From Bacteroidota bacterium (GTDB taxonomy: Bacteria; Bacteroidota; Bacteroidia; Cytophagales; Spirosomataceae): 64,000 nucleotides of DNA. The DNA lies in contig JAIUOF010000009.1 of assembly GCA_020161355.1 (NCBI GenBank), forward strand, positions 124,001 through 188,000, read 5' to 3'. Every line of letters starts with the position of its first letter. The first letter of the stretch is position 1. Of this stretch, positions 50,342-58,390 are shown in pieces. Below the pieces are notes generated by a model. It worked only from the letters and a program-made list of their open reading frames with translations. It was not told where the DNA came from and ran no database searches. The position numbers were made by a program, and so were the translations under genes.

Positions 50342-51918
50342 TATGCATATTTCTGAGCCAATTCTTTACCGAATTTAATGATATAATCGGTATCCTCTTT
50401 TTCTAATTTACCTTTGGCCAGATTGGTGATCAATTCTGGCTTGGTAGATTTCAAAATAGTAAGGAATTCGTGCTCATATTCTTTTACTTTAGCTACCGGA
50501 ACCAAATCCATGATACCATTAATTGAACCAAATATGATTGCTACCTGCTCACCCACAGAAGTTGGCTGATATTGACCTTGCTTCAGGATTTCCTGGTTAC
50601 GACGACCACGCTCGATTACAAGCTTGGTAGCGGCGTCAAGGTCAGAACCAAATTTTGCAAATGCTTCTAATTCACGGAACTGTGCCTGATCAAGTTTCAA
50701 AGTACCTGCTACTTTTTTCATCGACTTAATCTGAGCATTACCACCCACACGTGATACCGAAATACCTACGTTGATAGCTGGACGAATACCGGCATTGAAC
50801 AAGTTTGACTCAAGGAATATCTGACCATCGGTAATAGAGATTACGTTGGTAGGGATATAAGCCGACACGTCACCAGCCTGCGTTTCGATGATTGGAAGGG
50901 CTGTTAATGAACCGCCACCTTTCACCTTGCCTGCCAAAGAAGGAGGAAGGTCATTCATAGCCTGAGCAATCGCATCTGACTGGTTGATTTTAGCAGCACG
51001 CTCCAATAAACGAGAGTGAAGATAGAATACGTCACCAGGATAAGCTTCACGTCCCGGTGGACGACGAAGCAACAAAGAAACCTCACGATAAGCTACGGCT
51101 TGTTTTGAAAGGTCATCATAAATTACTAAAGCCGGACGACCAGTATCTCTGAAATACTCACCGATTGCAGCACCAGTAAATGGAGCAAAGAATTGCATCG
51201 GAGATGGATCAGAAGCATTGGCAGAAACGATAACTGTGTAATCCATAGCACCATAACGACGCAGGGTTTGCTCAACCTGCTTCACGGTAGAGGCTTTCTG
51301 ACCACAAGCTACATAGATACAATATACGGGTTCCCCTTTTTCAAAAAATTCTTTTTGGTTGATAATAGTATCAATACAAACAGCAGTTTTACCAGTTTGA
51401 CGGTCACCAATAACCAACTCACGTTGACCACGACCAATCGGAATCATAGCATCAATAGCTTTGATACCCGTCTGAAGTGGCTCTGTAACTGGCTGACGAT
51501 AGATTACACCCGGAGCTTTTCTTTCAAGTGGCATCTCGAAAGTTTCGCCCTGAATCGGACCATGTCCGTCAATAGGTTCAGCTAATGTGTTGACTACACG
51601 ACCCACGATACCATCACCCACTTTTACGGAGGCAATCAGTCCGGTTCTTTTGGCAACTGCACCTTCCTTAATTTCTGAAGACTCACCCAACAATACCGCA
51701 CCTACGTTGTCTTCTTCAAGGTTAAGAGCCAAGCCTTTAAGGCCATTTTCAAATTCTATAAGTTCTCCTTGTTGTACTTTAGAAAGTCCATAAATACGTG
51801 CAACTCCATCACCAATCTGGAGTACCGTACCTACTTCTTCTAGTTCTGCTTCGGTTTTTGCACCGGCCAATTGCTCACGCAAAATCGCCGAAACCTCATC
51901 TGGTCTTACTGATGCCAT
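50341..51918 (-). CDS. atpA: F1F0 ATP synthase subunit alpha
   Basis: 525 residues. Landmarks are ARIYGLSKVQQGELIEFENGLKG, the P-loop GDRQTGKTA, and PGREAYPGDVFYLHSRLLERAAK with SLTALPIIETQAGDVSAYIPTNVISITDGQIFLE. Subunit alpha forms the non-catalytic nucleotide sites in the F1 head, alternating with beta. It is the first gene in this atp unit: the 183-bp upstream region has no atpH, and the next gene upstream is ispE. Its stop codon overlaps the DUF4160 start by one base. Confidence 0.96.
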   Translation of the reverse strand: MASVRPDEVSAILREQLAGAKTEAELEEVGTVLQIGDGVARIYGLSKVQQGELIEFENGLKGLALNLEEDNVGAVLLGESSEIKEGAVAKRTGLIASVKVGDGIVGRVVNTLAEPIDGHGPIQGETFEMPLERKAPGVIYRQPVTEPLQTGIKAIDAMIPIGRGQRELVIGDRQTGKTAVCIDTIINQKEFFEKGEPVYCIYVACGQKASTVKQVEQTLRRYGAMDYTVIVSANASDPSPMQFFAPFTGAAIGEYFRDTGRPALVIYDDLSKQAVAYREVSLLLRRPPGREAYPGDVFYLHSRLLERAAKINQSDAIAQAMNDLPPSLAGKVKGGGSLTALPIIETQAGDVSAYIPTNVISITDGQIFLESNLFNAGIRPAINVGISVSRVGGNAQIKSMKKVAGTLKLDQAQFRELEAFAKFGSDLDAATKLVIERGRRNQEILKQGQYQPTSVGEQVAIIFGSINGIMDLVPVAKVKEYEHEFLTILKSTKPELITNLAKGKLEKEDTDYIIKFGKELAQKYA

Positions 51919-52101
51919 GCTTTTTATTATTCAAATAATTAAATTATGAAGCTAATTTGAAAATCCTCTGTTGTCAGAATTTTCGGGTGCGAAATAACAA
52001 AAAAAATTTCATTAATCCGATAAAAAAGCAAAAAAAAGACTAAAATTCTTGTATTATTCTCAGAATGGGCTTGGAATTTTTTGGTATTATAAAATCAGAG
52101 A

Positions 52102-52917
52102 TTAGAATTTAGCTTTACCGCTCCATATCACACAGTTTTCAGGATTGTATTTTTCAGGCAAATTTTCAAAAATACCATAAACAGTTGAGCCACTTCCGGT
52201 CATCGAAGCATATATTGCCCCAACATTGTATAATTCTTGCTTTACACTGGAAATTTTCGGATGATTTAAAAGTACTTTTTCTTCAAAATCATTCACCAAC
52301 AGCCCTTTCCACTTCAAAATTGGCATTTTTAAAATTTCTTTTATAGAAATCTCCGACGAATGTGGAATAACTCCTGAGTATGCTTCCGCTGTAGAAATAT
52401 GGATCTGAGGATTGACCAAAACAAGACTGTAACCTTTTAAGGAAAAGTCTATTTCCTCGAAATCTGTACCTCTTCCGAAGCAGAATTTAGGACGATTTTG
52501 AATAAAAAACGGGCAATCACTGCCTAATTGCGAGGCAAAGTGTTCGAGTTGTAAGTCTGAAAGGTTTAGATCAAAAATTTCATTTAACATTTTCAAAGCA
52601 AAGGCTCCGTCTGCTGAACCTCCGCCGATTCCGGCACCCATGGGTATAACTTTGTGTAAGTGTATTTTAACGGAATTGTCGGGCAACAAGCCTTCACTTA
52701 CAAGGATTTGAAACGCTTTAATTATAAGATTGTTGGAAGCATTCCCAGGGATTTCCAAACCAGTGGAACCGAAAGAAAACTCATCTGCTTTTATGATTTC
52801 AAGAGCATCGGCCCATTCTACCGGATAGAAAACCGACTCAATATTATGGTATCCATCAGGCCGTTTCCCGATGACATTCAGACCAAGATTTATTTTTGCA
52901 TTTGGAAAGGTGAGCAT
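52102..52917 (-). CDS. ispE: 4-diphosphocytidyl-2-C-methyl-D-erythritol kinase
   Basis: 271 residues from ATG 52917. The longer frame to 52968 overlaps the rpsJ promoter and adds non-conserved residues. GHMP-kinase landmarks are FPNAKINLGLNVIGKRPDGYHNIESVF, the phosphate loop PMGAGIGGGSADGAFAL, and MTGSGSTVYGIF. It phosphorylates CDP-ME in the non-mevalonate isoprenoid pathway. It is encoded alone and divergent from rpsJ. A weak hairpin with T9 (about 52029-52065 on this strand) may terminate it. Confidence 0.94.
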   Translation of the reverse strand: MLTFPNAKINLGLNVIGKRPDGYHNIESVFYPVEWADALEIIKADEFSFGSTGLEIPGNASNNLIIKAFQILVSEGLLPDNSVKIHLHKVIPMGAGIGGGSADGAFALKMLNEIFDLNLSDLQLEHFASQLGSDCPFFIQNRPKFCFGRGTDFEEIDFSLKGYSLVLVNPQIHISTAEAYSGVIPHSSEISIKEILKMPILKWKGLLVNDFEEKVLLNHPKISSVKQELYNVGAIYASMTGSGSTVYGIFENLPEKYNPENCVIWSGKAKF

Positions 52918-52954
52918 TCTTTTACTAAAATTGATTTCAAAATTCCCTAAAGAT

Positions 52955-52985
52955 TTTGCTATTACCAAATGAAATACTAATTTTG
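52955..52985 (+). promoter_or_regulatory. Promoter of rpsJ
   Basis: TTTG (52955-52958), a 19-nt spacer, and TAATTTTG (52978-52985) match the Bacteroidota primary-sigma consensus exactly. Transcription is expected near 52992, giving a leader of about 65 nt. This promoter lies in what would be the extended N-terminus of ispE and so supports the shorter ispE start. Confidence 0.75.
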
Positions 52986-52999
52986 CACCTCAATTTTCG

Positions 53000-53036
53000 G
53001 TCTTCGGAGTAAATGGTTCTTTCGAAGGCTTTTTTT
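53000..53036 (+). promoter_or_regulatory. Possible transcription attenuator in the rpsJ leader
   Basis: GTCTTCG (53000-53006) pairs with CGAAGGC (53023-53029), 7 bp with one G-T pair and a 16-nt loop, followed directly by TTTTTTT (53030-53036). This is terminator-like but lies between the rpsJ promoter and its start. No competing anti-terminator helix was worked out by hand. Confidence 0.45.
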
Positions 53037-53057
53037 CACCAAAATAAATTTGAACCA

Positions 53058-53363
53058 ATGTCTCAAAAAATCAGAATCAAATTGAAGTCGTTTGACCATT
53101 CTTTGGTTGACAACTCTTCAGAAAAAATCGTTAAAGCCGTTAAGTCAACAGGAGCAACCGTAAGCGGTCCAATTCCTTTGCCAACACGTGTTGAGAAATT
53201 CACAGTATTGCGTTCACCGCACGTATCAAAAAAATCTAGAGAGCAGTTTCAGCTTTGTACTTACAAGAGATTGATCGATATCTTCTCGGCAAGTCCAAAA
53301 ACTGTTGATGCCTTGATGAAACTTGAATTACCTGCAGGTGTTGACGTTGAAATCAAAGTTTAA
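53058..53363 (+). CDS. rpsJ: 30S ribosomal protein S10
   Basis: 101 residues from ATG 53058 (MSQKIRIKLKSFDHSLVDNS), the normal length. Conserved parts are GATVSGPIPLPTR, KFTVLRSPHVSKKSREQFQLCTYKRLIDI and the closing LPAGVDVEIKV. S10 binds the 16S rRNA 3' domain in the 30S head and also acts with NusB in antitermination. The gene is normally in the S10 operon before rplC, often after fusA, but here stands alone between ispE and upp with its own promoter and terminator. No second copy is in this window. Confidence 0.96.
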   Translation: MSQKIRIKLKSFDHSLVDNSSEKIVKAVKSTGATVSGPIPLPTRVEKFTVLRSPHVSKKSREQFQLCTYKRLIDIFSASPKTVDALMKLELPAGVDVEIKV

Positions 53364-53387
53364 CAGATTTACTGACCGACATTTCAG

Positions 53388-53425
53388 ATGCCTTTTTTCG
53401 GATACCGAAAAAGGGCATTTTTTTT
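53388..53425 (+). terminator. rpsJ terminator
   Basis: A 14-bp stem (53388-53401 with 53405-53418, one G-T pair) closes a 3-nt loop and runs into eight T. It is a strong intrinsic terminator 25 bp after the rpsJ stop, so upp is transcribed separately. Confidence 0.92.
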
Positions 53426-53469
53426 GAAAAAACTGAAACTGCAGATTAGTAAAAGTCCTCAAACTGTGG

Positions 53470-53500
53470 TTTCATAAATTAAGTAAAATTTATATTTTTG
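53470..53500 (+). promoter_or_regulatory. Promoter of upp
   Basis: TTTC (53470-53473), a 19-nt spacer and TATTTTTG (53493-53500), one mismatch from the Bacteroidota consensus. Transcription would start near 53506, about 11 nt before ATG 53517. Confidence 0.6.
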
Positions 53501-53516
53501 TAAAAAACTAATAATC

Positions 53517-54161
53517 ATGCTTGTTTTATCAGAGAGCAATTCGATAGTAAAAAATTTTATTGGGGAATTGAGAGATGTGGAAATTCAGAAAGACACTATG
53601 AGGTTCAGGAAAAACCTTGAACGCATAGGTGAGATTTTTGCTTACGAGATTTCGAAAACCATGACTTTTAGTAATCAAAAAATAACCACTGTTTTAGGCG
53701 AAAAAAATACGCAGGTATTGACAGACTTCCCTATAATAGCGACTGTACTTCGTGCTGCAATGCCCCTTCATGTAGGTTTACTCAATTTTTTCGATAAATC
53801 TGACAGTGCTTTTATTGGTGCTTATCGAGGAGTTCATGACAAATCAGAGCATTTTAATATCGAAATGGACTATATAAGCAGCCCGGACTTAACTGGCAAA
53901 ACGTTGATAATTTGCGACCCCATGCTGGCAACAGGAAAATCTTTGGAAAAAGCTTATCATGGCTTATTGAGATTTGGAATACCCGCCAAAACGCATATCG
54001 TTTCGGTAATTGCCAGCGATCGTGGTGCCAGATTTGTTAAAGCACGTATGCCTGAATGTAAACTTTGGATTGGAGATGTTGACGATGAACTCAATGAAAA
54101 GTCATATATAGTGCCCGGGCTTGGTGATGCAGGCGACCTGGCATTTGGTGTGAAAATATAA
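53517..54161 (+). CDS. upp: Uracil phosphoribosyltransferase
   Basis: 214 residues. Uracil and PRPP sites are seen: TVLRAAMPLHVGLLNFF, the PRPP loop LIICDPMLATGKSLEKAY, and the uracil-binding C-terminus DVDDELNEKSYIVPGLGDAGDLAFG. It salvages uracil to UMP. It is 28 bp upstream of an MFS transporter gene without a terminator between them, so the transporter may move a nucleobase or related compound, but that is inference from position. It has its own promoter. Confidence 0.94.
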   Translation: MLVLSESNSIVKNFIGELRDVEIQKDTMRFRKNLERIGEIFAYEISKTMTFSNQKITTVLGEKNTQVLTDFPIIATVLRAAMPLHVGLLNFFDKSDSAFIGAYRGVHDKSEHFNIEMDYISSPDLTGKTLIICDPMLATGKSLEKAYHGLLRFGIPAKTHIVSVIASDRGARFVKARMPECKLWIGDVDDELNEKSYIVPGLGDAGDLAFGVKI

Positions 54162-54189
54162 ACCCTTTTTTTAAAATAAAACCCTAACC

Positions 54190-55443
54190 ATGAAATCGCA
54201 AAAGACTGACCTTCAGCATCTTTTCAGTATGCCTGTTATTGTAGCTGCCCTTGGTTACTTTGTTGACATTTATGATTTACAGCTTTTTGGAATCGTAAGA
54301 ATTCCCAGCCTTGAAAGTTTGGGATTGTCAAAAGCCGAAATTGACTCTGTTGGCTCCTCAATTATTAATACTCAAATGATTGGTCTTTTGATAGGCGGAA
54401 TCCTTTGGGGAACGCTGGGCGATAAAAGAGGAAGACTTTCCGTGCTTTTTGGCTCAATAATCACTTATTCCCTAGCAAATATTTTTTGCGGACTGATTCC
54501 TCAGATTGATTTTGTTGACAAAGTTGAAGCTTACAAATGGCTCCGTTTTTTAGCCGGAATAGGTCTCGCCGGCGAATTAGGTGCCGGTATTACGCTGGTT
54601 TCAGAAGTTTTGCCAAAACATTTAAGAGCAAAAGGCACTTCTTTGGTTGCTGGAGTGGGTCTTTTAGGTGCTGTTGTGGCTACTTTCACCGTAAAGCTTT
54701 CAGGCGACTGGACTATCGCTTATTTCATTGGCGGGGGAATGGGTTTTTTACTACTCTTACTTAGAGTGGGTGTAATAGAATCGGGAATGTACAAAAACAT
54801 CAAACATACATCTGATGTCACTAAAGGTAACTTCTTCGCTTTTTTTACCGACTGGGACCGGTTTGTGAAATATCTGAAATGTATCGGCATTGGTTTGCCA
54901 ACTTGGTTTTGTATTGGAATTTTGATTTATCTGAGCAATCAGTTTGGCGAAGCCTTGGGAATTACAGAAAAAGTAGAACCCGGACTTGCAATAATGTGGG
55001 CTTATGTGGGCATATCGGCGGGTGATTTTATCAGCGGCTTCTTAAGCCATTGGCTGGCTTCACGTAAAAAAGCTATTGCATTGATGATGGGCATGTCGTT
55101 GCTTGGCGTTTTATTTTTCTTATTTGGTGGCATGAAAACTGCCAACACACTTTACGCAACTGCTGTATGGCTAGGTTTCTGGACAGGTTACTGGGCGATG
55201 TTTGTGACGGTAGGTGCTGAGCAGTTTGGCACTAATCTAAGAGCAACAGCCGCCACTACTGTTCCCAATATGGTGAGAGGAGCATTGGCAGGTATGATTG
55301 TAATTTTCAATTTTCTAAAACCAAGCCAGGGTGCGATTTGGTCTGCCGCAATTTTAGGAATTGTGATTTACCTCCTTGGCTTTTATTCAACCCTTTCCAT
55401 TGCCGAAACCCACAATAAAGATTTGGATTATCTGGAACATTAA
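54190..55443 (+). CDS. MFS transporter
   Basis: 417 residues with about 12 hydrophobic helices. The N-terminal PVIVAALGYFVDIYDLQLFGIVRIPSL and the motif A loop GTLGDKRGRLSVLFGS are typical of the sugar/metabolite and aromatic-acid:proton MFS groups. A central gating motif is WLRFLAGIGLAGELGAGITLVSEVLPKHLRAKGT. It is located in the inner membrane. The upstream upp gene, 28 bp away, suggests an operon; substrate unknown. A terminator hairpin for this gene (55466-55494) lies within the 3' end of the convergent desaturase gene. Confidence 0.87.
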   Translation: MKSQKTDLQHLFSMPVIVAALGYFVDIYDLQLFGIVRIPSLESLGLSKAEIDSVGSSIINTQMIGLLIGGILWGTLGDKRGRLSVLFGSIITYSLANIFCGLIPQIDFVDKVEAYKWLRFLAGIGLAGELGAGITLVSEVLPKHLRAKGTSLVAGVGLLGAVVATFTVKLSGDWTIAYFIGGGMGFLLLLLRVGVIESGMYKNIKHTSDVTKGNFFAFFTDWDRFVKYLKCIGIGLPTWFCIGILIYLSNQFGEALGITEKVEPGLAIMWAYVGISAGDFISGFLSHWLASRKKAIALMMGMSLLGVLFFLFGGMKTANTLYATAVWLGFWTGYWAMFVTVGAEQFGTNLRATAATTVPNMVRGALAGMIVIFNFLKPSQGAIWSAAILGIVIYLLGFYSTLSIAETHNKDLDYLEH

Positions 55444-55460
55444 GATTTAATAAAAAAAAC

Positions 55461-56720
55461 TTATGAAGTCCGTGACAAAGAGTGTTGCGGACTTTTTTTT
55501 GCAAAATACCAGGTCAAAATTGTGGCTGAAATTCCATAAACTATCAGTATTATTTTCAAGTTTTCGGATATAATCGGTGACCAATAGGAAAATGCCAATA
55601 GCCCGACGATTAAATACAGGCTTTTAATGATTTCGAAAAAAATAGCATTGGGGTTTTTATCCATAAATTCGGTATAACTGTAAACGTGCAGAAAAATAAA
55701 CGCCCCGAATGTGAGCATTCCTGCCATATCAAGTTTTGAAATATTTAAAAATAATAAAACCAAAAAGCCCAAAGTGGCCACAAACTGTACCCAAACCCAA
55801 ACCAGGGCATTTTCATTGAGTTGAATATCATATTTTTGAAAATGGTAAGGGTCTGATATCTTTTTGATTGGATATTTTTCATCAAAACCCTCAGGACGCC
55901 AGCCCGTAGGCATAAACCAGATTCTGAATTTATCCCAGATTTTTGGTGCTCTCCAGGCATCTTTTATCAAAATCCAAAGATGCAAAAAATTGATTTTTAC
56001 CGGATTCCAGGTACTTACCGGGCGGGTAATGCCATAAACCGGAGGTACATCTGGCAGTTCTTCCTGAAATGTACCAAAAAGTTTATCCCAAATGATGAAT
56101 ATCTGGCTGTGATTTTTGTCCATATATTCCGGGTTGATCGAATGATGCACCCTGTGATGCGAAGGCGTCACTATGATTTTCTCCAGGATGCCCATTTTTC
56201 CAATATAAACCGTGTGATACCAAAACTGGGCAAAAAGATGTAGTGGAGCCACCGTAGCGATCACAATGGGTGGCACGCCAAAAATGGCTGCCGGAATCAG
56301 AAAGAAAGTCCAGATATTGACAAAACTAGAGATACTTTGACGTAAAGCACATGCCAGATTGTACTCTTCAGAACTATGATGAATGGCGTGTTTATTCCAA
56401 AATAGGTTTACTTCATGCGAAAGCCTGTGTACCCAATACCCCATAAAGTCGAGGGCAATAAATGCAATAACATAGGTAGCGATGGTATTTTCTATCTTGA
56501 AAAAAGCAAAATGTGAGGAAAACCAATCATAAGAGATGATGGTAATACTTAAACCAAGGACGTCTTTTAAAACATTGGTATAGCCCGAACTTAGACTCGA
56601 AATGGTATCCAGTGCCCGAAAGGGGTCTTTGCGTTTACGGTAGCCGTACCATTTTTCGAATAAAACCAAAAACAAAAAAGCCGGCATGGCTATGAGTAAA
56701 ATTCGGGCGTAAGTTTCCAT
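55461..56720 (-). CDS. Sterol-desaturase/fatty acid hydroxylase family membrane protein
   Basis: 419 residues with several membrane helices. The di-iron histidine clusters are HRLSHEVNLFWNKHAIHHSSEEYN and HRVHHSINPEYMDKNHSQIFIIWDKLFGTF, preceded by the conserved VIAFIALDFMGYWV. The family hydroxylates or desaturates lipids or cleaves ether lipids. The C-terminal about 130 residues form an additional membrane region. Substrate unknown. The last codons overlap the antisense terminator of the convergent MFS gene. Single gene. Confidence 0.85.
   Translation of the reverse strand: METYARILLIAMPAFLFLVLFEKWYGYRKRKDPFRALDTISSLSSGYTNVLKDVLGLSITIISYDWFSSHFAFFKIENTIATYVIAFIALDFMGYWVHRLSHEVNLFWNKHAIHHSSEEYNLACALRQSISSFVNIWTFFLIPAAIFGVPPIVIATVAPLHLFAQFWYHTVYIGKMGILEKIIVTPSHHRVHHSINPEYMDKNHSQIFIIWDKLFGTFQEELPDVPPVYGITRPVSTWNPVKINFLHLWILIKDAWRAPKIWDKFRIWFMPTGWRPEGFDEKYPIKKISDPYHFQKYDIQLNENALVWVWVQFVATLGFLVLLFLNISKLDMAGMLTFGAFIFLHVYSYTEFMDKNPNAIFFEIIKSLYLIVGLLAFSYWSPIISENLKIILIVYGISATILTWYFAKKSPQHSLSRTS
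55466..55500 (+). terminator. MFS gene terminator, embedded in the convergent desaturase CDS
   Basis: AAGTCCG (55466-55472) and CGGACTT (55488-55494) form a 7-bp stem with a 15-nt loop, followed by eight T. It starts 23 bp after the MFS stop and overlaps the last 11 codons of the desaturase gene on the opposite strand. Confidence 0.75.
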
Positions 56721-56826
56721 TGGTATGCAAGCAGAGTAATTTTATGCAAATATATAAATTTCTGTTATTTATAAATATTCTTATAAATTACTTCATAAAA
56801 GAAAGACCGCTCTTTGTGGACTGCAC

Positions 56827-56854
56827 CACGGATTCTACGGATGAGTCACGGATT
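56827..56854. repeat. Short degenerate ACGGAT direct repeat
   Basis: ACGGAT occurs three times at 56828, 56837 and 56848 (spacing 9 and 11 bp), twice as CACGGATT. It lies in the otherwise featureless 218-bp gap between the desaturase and GNAT genes. Similar CACGGAT-rich intergenic repeats are known to me from other Bacteroidota genomes, but I cannot confirm the family here. Confidence 0.4.
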
Positions 56855-56938
56855 GGTAATTGACTTTAATTGCTACTTACAAACTTACCAAATTGTGAAT
56901 ACTATTGCCTGTTCCCTACACCCTGTTGCCTTGTATAT

Positions 56939-57385
56939 TCACAATTGCTTTTCAAAGCAAATACTATTTTCGACCCCAATATACTGCCCAAAATTTTCTA
57001 TGACTTTGTAACCTACTTTATGATAAAATGCAACGGCTGCCTCCTGACGTTTCCCGGTTTCGAGAATAAGCCTTTTTACCCCCAATTCTTTTGCCCATCG
57101 CTCAAGTTCGGTAATTAAAAAAGCAGCTATTCCACTACCTCTCTGCTCAGGTACCACATACATACGTTTGAGCTCCCATACGCCATCCTCATATTTCTTT
57201 ATGGCTCCACAAGCAACAGGCTGCTCACCATTATATATTACCACAACGTGCTGAATATGAGTAATCTTATTGAACTGGTCATAAAACGCATGCTCGTCCC
57301 CATCGGTTATGGTCAGATATTCATCCAAAGCTTTTACAAGCAACTGGAAGTCGGTATTAGAGGAGTTGGTTCTGAGGAGGTGCAT
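56939..57385 (-). CDS. GNAT-family N-acetyltransferase
   Basis: 148 residues from ATG 57385 (MHLLRTNSSNTDFQLLVKAL); the longer frame to 57442 runs into the upstream gene. A full GNAT core is seen: HVVVIYNGEQPVACGAIKKYEDGVWELKRMYVVPEQRGSGIAAFLITELERWA with the acetyl-CoA loop QRGSGIA, followed by RLILETGKRQEAAVAFYHKVGYK. Substrate unknown. It lies 7 bp after the AbiEii-like gene on the same strand, in the third position of a DUF6922/AbiEii/GNAT operon. Confidence 0.88.
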   Translation of the reverse strand: MHLLRTNSSNTDFQLLVKALDEYLTITDGDEHAFYDQFNKITHIQHVVVIYNGEQPVACGAIKKYEDGVWELKRMYVVPEQRGSGIAAFLITELERWAKELGVKRLILETGKRQEAAVAFYHKVGYKVIENFGQYIGVENSICFEKQL

Positions 57386-57392
57386 ATGAAAT

Positions 57393-58022
57393 TTAACCTT
57401 GAAGATATTCTCGTACTTTCTTTTGGATATGAGCCTTAACACTTTCCCAGGTTTGGCCTTTTAAGCTAACGGGGTTTTCGCTTTCATCGGCATCTGAAAA
57501 GTACGTGAGGGCTTGAGGAACCGAAATTAATAAATTTTGAAGACTGTATTTATTTGTATGAAAATCAATGAAATTTTGAACAGAATAATATTTTAACAGC
57601 TCCGAAATATCCCAAAAATCTTTCTTTTTCCCACGACCTAAAATGGTCTGAACTTTCATTGCAATTATGTCTTCTTTAGAAAACATTCTAATATTTTGAA
57701 TAACCGAAGGTGGGTTCAACATTTCAAATGGATGCCTTACCAAATCAATTTTTACATCATTTATAAAACAAAAAATACCAAACTGTGGTGGTTTTTGTTC
57801 AATTAAGAAATCACTTTTGAATTTTTTCGTAAGTGCTTCTACTATGATGTTATTTTCAAATTTTGAATTGGAAAACAAGTCTAAATCTACCGAAATTCTA
57901 TGCCCATATAATAAAGAAAGTGCTGTGCCACCAACTAAAGAAAATTCCTTTAATTCAGGCATCGAAAGTAATTCCTTTAGTAAGGAAAAAGTGTCGGATT
58001 CGACTGTCTCAAAGTGTAGCAT
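57393..58022 (-). CDS. AbiEii/AbiGii-type nucleotidyltransferase, toxin-like
   Basis: 209 residues of the DUF1814 nucleotidyltransferase family. The hallmark FSLVGGTALSLLYGHRISVDLDLFS contains the G-G-T and D-x-D active-site pieces, followed by the conserved later motif EDIIAMKVQTILGRGKKKDFWDISELL (K and D residues). AbiEii toxins transfer nucleotides to RNA such as tRNA and are neutralised by a cognate AbiEi protein. Here the upstream partner is a DUF6922 protein whose last 46 bp overlap this gene. Function as phage defence or toxin is inference from family. Confidence 0.87.
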   Translation of the reverse strand: MLHFETVESDTFSLLKELLSMPELKEFSLVGGTALSLLYGHRISVDLDLFSNSKFENNIIVEALTKKFKSDFLIEQKPPQFGIFCFINDVKIDLVRHPFEMLNPPSVIQNIRMFSKEDIIAMKVQTILGRGKKKDFWDISELLKYYSVQNFIDFHTNKYSLQNLLISVPQALTYFSDADESENPVSLKGQTWESVKAHIQKKVREYLQG

Positions 58023-58270
58023 CTGAAATCAGTTAAGGGTCTATCTATAGCAGCTGCAGCCAAATACATTCTGGTTTCCGGCAAAAACCTGGCATTGAGC
58101 AAGGCTTCAGTTACTTTCTCCACGCCATAATATTTGAAGCAATTTCTAATATCTGGCACATCACCACGCTCAAACACACGCTCAATCACAAAATTGGCCT
58201 TGGCATCGTAATCGATATTTTCGAATACCACATCCCAGAAAATGCGTTTGTTGAAAATTGGTTTTTCCAT
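57977..58270 (-). CDS. DUF6922-like partner of the AbiEii gene
   Basis: 97 residues. The pattern KRIFWDVVFENIDYDAKANFVIERVFERGDVPDI...YGVEKVTEAL...FRCYTLRQSNP, ending in a terminal aromatic PY, is characteristic of small proteins encoded before AbiEii-type genes in Bacteroidota. The last 46 bp overlap the AbiEii start, implying translational coupling. A TAAATTTG -7-like element (58275-58282, minus strand) ends only 4 bp before the ATG, so the mRNA might be nearly leaderless. Likely the antitoxin-side gene, but evidence is positional. Confidence 0.75.
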   Translation of the reverse strand: MEKPIFNKRIFWDVVFENIDYDAKANFVIERVFERGDVPDIRNCFKYYGVEKVTEALLNARFLPETRMYLAAAAIDRPLTDFRCYTLRQSNPTLFPY

Positions 58271-58341
58271 AAAGCAAATTTAGGGTTTTTTGGGGGGAAA
58301 ATGAAAATGTAATTCCCAAAGGAACTTTTTATCTAATGCTA

Positions 58342-58371
58342 TTTGGTTTTGGTTGAATTTTGATAGATTTG
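58342..58371 (+). promoter_or_regulatory. Promoter in front of a truncated small gene
   Basis: TTTG (58342-58345), an 18-nt spacer and TAGATTTG (58364-58371) match the Bacteroidota promoter consensus. It points at the 27-codon open reading frame starting at 58391. Confidence 0.6.
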
Positions 58372-58390
58372 TATAGAAATAAATTCAGAG

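Noticed and set aside
52918..52968. Extended N-terminus of ispE
   Set aside because: It contains the -33 element of the rpsJ promoter and adds residues before the conserved FPNAKINLGL start.
57977..58022. Frameshift between DUF6922 and AbiEii genes
   Set aside because: Both proteins have normal ends and lengths for their families; the 46-bp overlap is more likely translational coupling than an error.
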